The notes under the pieces are model-generated. The model ran no database searches. It had not been told where the DNA came from and saw only the letters and a program-made list of their open reading frames with translations. From contig NOWV01000027.1 of NCBI GenBank assembly GCA_003344405.1, forward strand, positions 248,001 through 312,000: a DNA stretch of 64,000 bases. The letters run 5' to 3'. This document shows positions 24,301-32,700 of this stretch, piece after piece (positions within the stretch are counted from its first letter, which is position 1; each line of letters opens with the position of its first letter). The translations under genes and the position numbers were made by a program. Source of the stretch: Trichoplax sp. H2. Lineage: Eukaryota; Placozoa; Uniplacotomia; Trichoplacea.

Positions 24301-25433
24301 ATAATAAATCGTCAATTTCTTGATCACTGAATGATCATCAATCCATGTACCGACCGACGTACAGAATATTACTATATACCGCAGATAAAAATTAGCAGTG
24401 ATTGCATGCTAGGAGATTAGTAGTTCCTATAATGCCTAATATTCGGTACTAAGGCTTTGCTAATCATGTTCTAACGTCATTTATTTTACGATTAACCTTT
24501 CTGTACTGATCCAAATTCCTAATTTTTTACTTCTCGAATGAACTATATCATAACATTATAGCAATCAATGCTACTGACTCTACACAGATACTAACGTGGA
24601 GGCCATCATACTCTATTTTATCAGCTTTCTCCTGATGACGTTATTGATTAACATTTGACTGGGTGAATGATAAGCTATTACTATATCCTAACTTGAAAAC
24701 CTACTCTGATACCTACAATGATAGTCGACTATTTTGAAATAAGTTATTCTATCATTGCTGGGTGAATGAAGAGCTAATACTATATCCCGACTTGAAAAAC
24801 CTACTCTGATATCCATTACGATGGTCGATTATTTTTGAAATAAGTTAACCTATCATTGCTGACTGAATGATGAGCTAATAGAGCTATTACTATATTCTGA
24901 CTTGAAAAACCTGCTCTAATATCCACTATGATGGTCGATTATTTTGAAATAAGTTATTCTGTCATTGCTGGATGAATGATGAGCTATTACTATACCCCGA
25001 CTTGAAAAACCTGATCTAATATCCTTTACCATAGTCAACTATTTTGAGATAAGTTATTCATCATTATCACCAAAGCTGTGTTGATCATTAAAGTCTTATT
25101 CAATATCCATGATGATGATGATCTATGTATGTACAGTATATCTATGCAATAGTGGAGGTAATAATTGATAGATTGTACGAGAAGTAATACAACGATAACA
25201 TGAATGTTGAATTGATCATAGTCTTGTGAGTTATTTCAATTTGGAGCCATGGCGAAGACAGTTTTATTACATCATCAACGACGATGCCATGTCAATCAAT
25301 ACGAATAACAAGTAAATTGAAAGATGAACAAACCTCCAGTCTCTTCTAATTGTAATGCACTGGAGATGAGTTCAAAAGCTCTTTTATGATGAAGGCGAAT
25401 ACTCTTTGACGCTTCGGATGCACTCGTAGCCAT
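21346..25433 (-). CDS. SPAST: Spastin, microtubule-severing AAA ATPase
   Basis: Severs microtubules and acts at ER, endosome and midbody membranes. The conservative start is ATG at 25433 ([21 protein letters not shown]), the same place as the human short-form (M87) start. MIT-domain exons: 25335-25433, about 24193-24278 ([20 protein letters not shown]) and about 24005-24100 ([20 protein letters not shown]). A Ser/Thr-rich microtubule-binding linker follows in exons at about 23650-23870 and about 23312-23548. AAA domain: about 22985-23045 ([14 protein letters not shown]), about 22830-22905 with Walker A GPPGNGKT, about 22660-22735, about 22505-22562, about 22305-22395 with [10 protein letters not shown], about 22130-22200 with [10 protein letters not shown], then the region to about 21690 ([15 protein letters not shown]). 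The last exon ends [10 protein letters not shown] then TAG at 21346. All AAA motifs are intact. Exon edges are approximate. A hydrophobic extension upstream is listed separately. Confidence 0.95.
24659..25065. repeat. Minisatellite in the second spastin intron, about 100 bp x 4
   Basis: Four tandem copies start at about 24659, 24758, 24859 and 24968 with the phrase CTGGGTGAATGA and variants. Each continues with CTTGAAAAACCT and TATTTTGAAATAAGTTA. The third copy carries a 9-bp insertion that repeats AGCTAATAG. Copies are roughly 85-90% alike by eye. Confidence 0.9.
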
Positions 25434-25562
25434 GATCGTTTTAATAGGTTGCTTAGCTAGACTTGGATACCATTTCCTTCGTTCTCGCTTAACAATGAAA
25501 TAAACGTAATAAGATAGGCCAGCTACTACTATCGAAAGTAGTAAAGATTGTAATAACGCCAA
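25434..25562 (-). other. In-frame hydrophobic N-terminal extension of spastin without ATG
   Basis: Upstream of the spastin ATG the frame stays open and encodes a hydrophobic stretch (LLQSLLLSIVVAGLSYYVY) followed by basic KRERRKWYPS. It corresponds in position and character to the ER-membrane hairpin of long (M1) spastin. There is no ATG: a TAA stop lies in frame at about 25584-25588, and no AG acceptor lies between it and the hydrophobic segment. Possible near-cognate starts are TTG at 25562 (A at -3, G at +4) and ATT at 25571 (A at -3, G at +4). The match in position suggests real coding sequence; the way translation starts is inferred. Confidence 0.6.
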
Positions 25563-25711
25563 TATGGCAATTTTGATGGATTAACAATTTGGAAATGGCT
25601 TGACGATAACGATAAAAAGCGAATTCTCAACTGGTTGCTGCAAGCTTGGTTTGAAATGGTTGAAACAAGTTTACCCCTGTCGAAGTTCTTTCCGTGACAA
25701 ACTGCCAATGC

Positions 25712-25878
25712 TGGCAGTACAGTGTACAGTCGGTCGAGGCGCCCAGAACCTAGTACTGTACTTAGTGCACTGTACACTGTACAGTGTACAGTGCAGTAAC
25801 AGTACTGCGCACTTAGTGCACAGAGAATATGACGTCAACGATACCTAGGAAATGATAATATACTGTACAGTATAACAT
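25712..25878. repeat. Palindromic repeat cluster 5 with a 30-bp perfect palindrome
   Basis: Lies within 150 bp of the spastin 5' end. It holds a perfect 30-bp palindrome at 25766-25795 centred on CTGT/ACAG, flanked by further TGCACTTAGTGCAC- and GTACTGTAC-type palindromes and a separate ATACTGTACAGTAT at about 25860-25873. Confidence 0.85.
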
Positions 25879-26366
25879 AAACCTCTATGACTGCTGTACT
25901 CATATAGGTTAGAAAAATTTTTTTTTTTTAACCTTTTTCTTTACTCTATGGTTCTACTGCAATCTTTTCTAGACTGGACCAGAAAAATTGTACCGAACTA
26001 GAGACTCTACTGTTTTGCTTTGCTAGTCTCTAGTTAAAGATAGTACTGCTCGAAAAATACTACTGTACTGTCTATTTCTAGCAGTCTCTGCACTTGACTG
26101 AACAGTATAAATAGTCTAATGCACTGATTATAATGCGCTTCCTTAAGGCAGCCATGGACTACGACAGTGTTACTAGTCTATTCAGTAGTCCGATAGGACG
26201 CAGCATACAATATTTATAGTAGCCTGATCGTTAATAGAAAATCTGTGAGAGAAATTAATACACAGCACTGCAGCTTGCAGAAATCTTAGCTAGACCTGGT
26301 CAGGACCTTGGCAAAATCGTCAGCCTGCTCATTTCTTGTTACTTTTATAGAGTCCCAGCTTTTTAC

Positions 26367-26415
26367 TCTACAGTACAGTACTGTACAGTACTGTACTGTA
26401 CACTGTACAGTATAA
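26367..26415. repeat. Palindromic repeat cluster 6
   Basis: Near-continuous TACAGTACAGTACTGTACAG units followed by ACACTGTACAGTAT. A single further unit (ACTGTACAGTACAGTACC) sits at about 27326-27343. Confidence 0.8.
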
Positions 26416-27731
26416 TGGCAACAGCCACGATGACGTAATGGAGTGCAATACGACCACTCTGCGTCTCAAGTCCGTCTGTTACCACATTGCTCACTTCGGC
26501 AGGCATTAACTGGTTTATTAAATCTTCAACCAAGTCTTGCGTTGGCCCTTAGGTATATCACCAATATGGCCTATGAATCTGAAAGCAATAAAGGTAAGCA
26601 AGAATAGTAAATGTATAACATGGACTATACTGGATGGATGCCCGTAGAGGAATGATGTTTTTGTAGTATACTGTAAAATAAAATAGGCTCTACTAAAGTG
26701 ACTATAGTATAGTGTAGGCACCTGCAGAGTGCATTGAATGAACTGGTTATATTTTCTGTTTTATGAATCGATGAATCAGAAATAATGATCAACGATAGTT
26801 CTAGTGTAGAGTCGGATAAAATTATCTCACAATTTATTGTGGCTGCTGTACTGTAGTTACATGATGCCGCCGACACCTCCTCCTAAAGGTAGTAAAATCA
26901 CAACAGCGATTGTTACAACTTGCTTGTGATCGAATGATTATGTTAGTGTATACGTAACTATTCTGTAAGGACAATGATTTTGGAAAAGTCTACGCGACAG
27001 CAGGCCATCTCCCAAAATATTGACACGCCTAAACCTCTATCTATCATATTGATAATTTCAATTTTGAATTTCTCATCTTGTTCCTGACATTATACTGCTG
27101 AATTCCAAGTATATCTACGCGATTCAAGAATGATTGTCGAGTAGAAGATGAGAGAAATACGTAAACGTAACTGCTGGATACTAAAATTAAATTGTACGAG
27201 TAAATGCAAGTGTTGAAATTACCTAATCTGTACAATCATAAAGGATCCTATGGTACAGTGCAGTCAAATTATATCCACCACAGTAGTAAATGAGTGTTTG
27301 ATTGTACATGTGTAGTCTAGAGAACTGTACAGTACAGTACCATCAACCAACCTTGATACGAGTATATTGCAATACCTTGAGGTTACCGATAAAAAAATAT
27401 AGCTGTACTACCTCTACGAGTATACCGTAAGAGAAGCACACTGGATATGCATACTACTCTTAGAATCTTTCTCCTTCTGTATCAGAACTATTTTAGTGGC
27501 ATGAATTACCACTAATGTTACCATACTTTCACGTAATAACAATTTTTGTCTAAATGTAGTCACTAATCAGTACCATAACATAAAGAGACTTTCTACACTA
27601 ATCAGCTTAGAGCATAGATACTGACTACTATTAGACATTCTATCAAAACAAACAACAGTAATATTTTACCAACTGGTTTAGCGCTACTCAGATAATTCCC
27701 TGATAGATTGGATATTTATTATCTTTGCTAA

Positions 27732-28985
27732 ATGAATACTATAGCAGTATTACTAACATTGACGTGTATCTATTTATACGTAGTTCACATTCGCAATTAC
27801 ATCAATCCTGCTGATGGCGAATTCGGATTTGGTACAAATACTTTATTCAAATATTATGAGAGAAAGGTCTACGGATTAAAAAAATGCTGGAAAGAAGAGA
27901 CAGAACTAGCAATACAGAATCAGCAGTTGTATCTACAATTCAACGATGCTACCTTTTATCCCGACCCATTACCAATTGATAAAGGCGTCCTAGGCTATTT
28001 TATATCTTTTACTATTAACATGGACAACTATCAAGGGCAGAAAATCGACTATGTTGAAAGTACTTATCATGATATTGATTCTTTTATCGATGGTCGACAT
28101 TTAACAGTACGTCGGTATGAAGCTCGTGTCAAAGGTTTAATGACTCCAAATCCGATTCCAATGTGTGCTGCTCAAACTTATATCACTAAATTAGTCAATC
28201 GAAATCCCAAAGTACTTAAATGTATCGTTGTTGATAATAATGGTAATCGAGTATTAATTCAAGGCACTCTGTTTCGTGGTCGAGAATTATATGTATATGG
28301 GCAAAAAGATGCCGGTGAGCCATTTGATAGCTTTGAAAAAGTACCAAAAGTTGATCTAACTCATCAAAAATCGAAGCTTTCTAGAGATGCTAGTAGAGCA
28401 CCTTATATTAAAGATTATGTAGATCCAAAAGATGGCAAGTTAGAGTATAGTAACAATACAGTCTATCGTTACTTTGAAAGGCAAGTGCATGGATTAACTG
28501 GATCATGGGAGGAAGGAACTGAGGACGCAATTACTAATGGTAATTTATTCTTAAACTTGAATGGCCGGAAAATATTTCCCGATCGGCGTAGGATTAATAG
28601 AGGTATTCGAGGCTATTACGTCTCATTTACCATCGATATTGATAAAGAACAAGCGCGTAATATTACTTACAACCTTATTACCAAATCTAACGTTGATCAA
28701 TATCAATATGAAGCAGTAGCGGAAGGATTATGGACACCCAATCCCATCCCAAAGATTTTTATTAGGAACTATTTAAGCAAACTTACTACTTTAAATATAT
28801 CTGGTATTGGGTACATGATAGCACCTAGTGCAAAATCAATCAAAATTAAGAATATAGAATCACTTGCTGATAACCTTATGGTCTACGGTGACGAAGAAGC
28901 TGATATAGTGACAACCTCTGCTAGCAATAACATATACCGCCATGCACCTCCTCTACCTCCGGATTACAACGAGTTATATGACTAA
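27732..28985 (+). CDS. Unrecognised intronless protein with two tandem copies of one domain
   Basis: 417 aa in one open frame, unlike its intron-rich neighbours. An in-frame TAA directly precedes the ATG, which fixes the start. Residues 3-19 are hydrophobic and followed by Arg21: a signal peptide or signal anchor. Two copies of one domain follow, at about residues 23-194 and 229-392. Shared positions include Y(I/V)(N/D)P.DG, Y(Y/F)ER.V.GL, W.E.TE.AI.N, GY..SFTI..D, YEA...GL and the strictly kept TPNPIP, then VYG. A Ser/Lys-rich linker (about 200-225) joins them. Copy 1 has three cysteines and copy 2 none, so disulfides are not conserved. N-x-S/T sites occur in copy 2. The tail ends PPLPPDYNELYD, with a PPxY motif at residues 409-412. 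I do not recognise the family. It is probably secreted or a type II membrane protein, possibly lineage-specific. Confidence 0.85.
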   Translation: MNTIAVLLTLTCIYLYVVHIRNYINPADGEFGFGTNTLFKYYERKVYGLKKCWKEETELAIQNQQLYLQFNDATFYPDPLPIDKGVLGYFISFTINMDNYQGQKIDYVESTYHDIDSFIDGRHLTVRRYEARVKGLMTPNPIPMCAAQTYITKLVNRNPKVLKCIVVDNNGNRVLIQGTLFRGRELYVYGQKDAGEPFDSFEKVPKVDLTHQKSKLSRDASRAPYIKDYVDPKDGKLEYSNNTVYRYFERQVHGLTGSWEEGTEDAITNGNLFLNLNGRKIFPDRRRINRGIRGYYVSFTIDIDKEQARNITYNLITKSNVDQYQYEAVAEGLWTPNPIPKIFIRNYLSKLTTLNISGIGYMIAPSAKSIKIKNIESLADNLMVYGDEEADIVTTSASNNIYRHAPPLPPDYNELYD

Positions 28986-31900
28986 CTTTGCTCTGTTTTA
29001 CTTTACCGCAATTTATTCCAACTTCTTAGGTTATTTCGATACGTTATTCACTGCTATAACAGATTTGAATATTGTCACATATTCCTTCTGTTGTACTCAT
29101 CATTCAGTTATAACAGAAATTAGTTAATAAACCTGGGCTAGAATATCAAGATCATTGCTATGATTACAATACTCACATTTCGATAATTAAATTATGGTAG
29201 ATATACGAAGTGTACAGATCTAACCAAATTTGCAACACTTGCGATTATTGTAAAGATGACGTTTATATGACAATATTAATATAAATTAATTTATCCTGAC
29301 TACGTTACGTATTTATTATATTAGAGCTATTTATGTCCCTATATCAAACTTCAGAAATTAATTCTTAAAGATTGTTACGACTATTACTTCGTCTTCATGT
29401 TGGGATAAACTTAAGAATTATATTACAATTTGCTTAATGTACTAGATATTATATCTCACGTGTATATACGTAATATTATACCTAATATATTTCAGATGAT
29501 TGTTTCAATAATTCTAAAAATAGTTAAAATTATAAACTTTATCGACTTAATCTCTCTTATTATAAAAATACTTTAACTGATATAAATGGATTGATTTATT
29601 CGATGAAATTTCAGATTGACGATTAAAATTTAATAACTTTTCGCTTTAGCTATGCTTGTGTAATAATTTCTTTTCTTATAATACACGTAGCTTCTGCCAT
29701 GCTTTACAACAACTGCTTTACAGCTCTAAAATCAAATTTGACTATAATTCGCTCTCATATGCGATTTAAAAATAAATTCCTTTACGCAATACTCCAGTTC
29801 TCGTATTTGAGTCAACGTCTAGCATAAATACATTTGATATGTCTCTTTACAGATTTGATAATAGTAACTCTAATTTTATGTATCGTGCACGGTATCTAGA
29901 TATATTTATATCAGTCAGGGTAGCCTTACTCAATTAACCAGTGATATCTACTTATTAACATCAATTTAGTTCCAGTAGCAGAGAATACAGAAATAATTAA
30001 ATCTGTCTCCTCATATAATTAATCAGGTTATATGTTTAGCCTTATACTAGATTTCATTATACAGTATAATCATCACAATTTGTATTAACATGGTTAAATC
30101 ATAATATAGTATACTAGGGATTAATCATGGGCAGTTATTACCTTTTAATCTCATTTTAAAGAGGAGTACCATTAGCTATTATTCTAGACTATCTAGAATG
30201 CATATAATATACTACAAGAAAATCTTTATTTTGGCGTAGATGCTAAACATAAGTATTGAATAATTTAAAAGCTAAAGGTGTTAAAATTTTGCCAAAGTCT
30301 TTGTTGTATAAACGGAATAAAGTTTAAAAATTTATACAATTTCTTAGTACCATAATGGCAGTAATTACAGTTTGGCAGGCCTTCAATACATAATATAAAA
30401 GAGCTAGCAAGTGTCCAGTAATTAAAATCCGGATCCATATAAACAAGTGATTTAATTGTTCATTACTCTAATTCATATTCGCTTAAAACTAAAAAGTATT
30501 ATAATGATAAATATTAAAAATAAACTCGGATTATTTAATATCATTATAAGACAAAAAGTTACTCATAAATTCATATTTTAGTATAAAAATGTCATTCGCA
30601 AAGTATTACATCCAGCTATTTAAATGACTGTTCCTTAGATGGGAATGTGATATCCTATCCAACTTATAGATTTCATACATTAATATGATAGTTACTTCCA
30701 AATCTATTTATTAGAAAAGAAATTGTAGTCTTAAATAGACAATTAATAGCCATTACAATCCTAAGCATGACACTTCTGTACAAGTAAAATAGGTTATACC
30801 TTGAAATGTGTTCTATGCAAATCAGTATTTATCCTTACCTGACTATGATAATTAGCGGTATACCTACATTAATTAGTATAGCTTGCAAATAAGATGGTGG
30901 CATTCTAGTTCCACGGGATGTTGTTTAAATGAGAAAAACAAATTATTCGAATTGACATGACATGAAAGCCCTAGAGCAAAAAATGGCGCTTGTTCCAACC
31001 ATAATGCCCTTTACATGTCTCTAGTACAGTATTACATAAAATAATTAATTCTACCAAGATTTTTATTACCCTCGAGAATCACTGAGTGTATAGTATAGGG
31101 ATGAATGCGAGTGGCTAACGTTATAGTTTCTTCTACATTGACGTGATAACCATGAAAATATAACACTGTCAACTATTTATTTGATCTCTTTATAGTAGTC
31201 CGCGTATTATGATCTATAGATGATGCTCTTAAGAATGGTGGACTACCCTCTGAAAGCGCTATTCGCGCTACTGATCTAACTGAATTAAGTAATAACTAAT
31301 TTACACGATATATTCACAGAACGGATATAAAGTATATTTCGTACTGATAGCGAAGTGGTTTAGGTGTTGAAATAGTATAAACAACGATTTATTCGAAATT
31401 CATATGCAGATACGCAATATTTGACATATATTATCTATATCAAATCAGCACGTAACTGGCCGTTTTGATTCGTATTTGGCAGGTATTGATAGTAGGTCAA
31501 TATAAGCAACACATACCTTGATCTTTAAAGGCTCGAAACTTTTCCAGTTCATAGATATGTTTTTATACCACTCATCGAATAAAACACGGTTTAACAGGAT
31601 TTCTATGGAAATCAATAACGTTATAAGTTATAAAATAAATTATCGGAAATTGTTCTGACGTGGTGGCTAAAATTTTTGATTGTTAATTCCTATTGTAAAT
31701 TGTACCCAGTTGCATATAATATCTGAGTAATGTATTATTATGAATTAATTATCGATGATCTTCATATTGCAACTATTACTGAGCAGTAAACTAATGCTGA
31801 ACTACAGTAAACACTGCTCTTGCATAGTTTATTTAATCTTCACCTAATTGACCTTCTGCAGTAAATAGATAATTTCAGGGAGCAGCTTCGTTCACGCGAC

Positions 31901-32700
31901 GGAGAATACAATAATAATTGAATCTGACTATTTACATGTTCGATAATAGGTATCGTACAGTATATTACTGCATACTCCTTATTTTACTCTCATAATATAT
32001 TTTATCATACAATATGATATCAAAATTGCATTAAAGATAAAATTAGAATGTATTCAGAATTACTACCAAAGAACGGTACTCTATACCATTAATGGAGAGT
32101 ATCTACAGCTGTTCTTGAAGATTAAATTAATGTAAATTTAATAATAACAGCGAATCTTTAATTTAAGATAAATGTGAAACATCAGAATTTAATTGATTTA
32201 AAAATTAAAGATTATAATTAAAATTTTGTGAGTCTTTATTGTTAGAAAAAATCGAATTAAACTGTAAAATATTCATTAAAGAATTGGGATAGCTGTAATT
32301 AAAATAATGCAAGCTCTCGTTTTATGATACAAAAAGTCGTCGTTTGCAGTCTAATGACTAAAATCTGGATCGATAGACAATAATTTTTAAATTTATTATC
32401 TATATCCAATTGGATAAAATAAAAACTACCACTGGAATAATTATATAGGATAAACTATGATTGTAGTTGCAGACACAAGAATTATTTTCGAATCCATGCT
32501 CTAGTACAGAAAGTTTTTTTACAAGGAATGTCATTAGCATCCGAAGAATTGCACCTTAAGTAGAGATATAATTTCCTTTAAAGTCTTTAGATTCGTACAT
32601 ATCATGATTGATAGATACTTTTAAATCGGTTCATTAGGAAAGAAGATTATAATGATTTGTTAGATAGTTTACACAAAACTACTGTAATTAGCTGAAATCA
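28986..32700. other. Gene-poor spacer, 3.7 kb
   Basis: Very AT-rich. The only structured content seen is the decayed copy of the CRT-like gene 5' region at about 30790-31300. No open frame with splice-consistent extension was seen on either strand. Confidence 0.5.
30790..31300 (-). pseudogene. Truncated, decayed copy of the CRT-like gene 5' region
   Basis: 30839-30922 on the minus strand matches the end of exon 1 of the CRT-like gene at 32701-35488: it reads GTRMPPSYLQAILINVGIPL where the intact gene reads GTRTPPYLQAILQNVSIPL, with one extra codon and the same donor site. Intron sequence beyond the donor also matches. Upstream of 30922 the exon homology stops abruptly. From about 31110 to 31300 similarity resumes to 35765-35955, the 5' flank of the intact gene (53 of 78 bases over the last block, ungapped). 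So a segment was duplicated and most of exon 1 was then deleted. No other exons were found nearby. Confidence 0.7.

Larger units (their letters stand above)
25563..27731. other. Spacer between spastin and the duplicated-domain gene
   Basis: 2.2-kb head-to-head spacer. It carries three palindromic repeat clusters and short unsupported frames (25600-25848 +, 26518-26876 - and 27044-27235 -). A CCTCCTCCT-containing run at about 26862-26890 reads MMPPTPPPKG on the plus strand, but no continuation was found. Confidence 0.5.

Noticed and set aside
25529-25777. Minus-strand open frame overlapping the spastin 5' end in another frame
   Set aside because: Its upstream half is palindromic repeat, and it is out of frame with the MIT exon, so it cannot supply the missing start.
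26518-26876. Possible small minus-strand gene ending GDIPKGQRKTWLKI
   Set aside because: One plausible acceptor precedes the last piece, but no convincing upstream exon or family match was found.
28942-29127. 61-codon open frame overlapping the end of the duplicated-domain gene
   Set aside because: Out-of-frame overlap with a well-supported coding region and no independent support.
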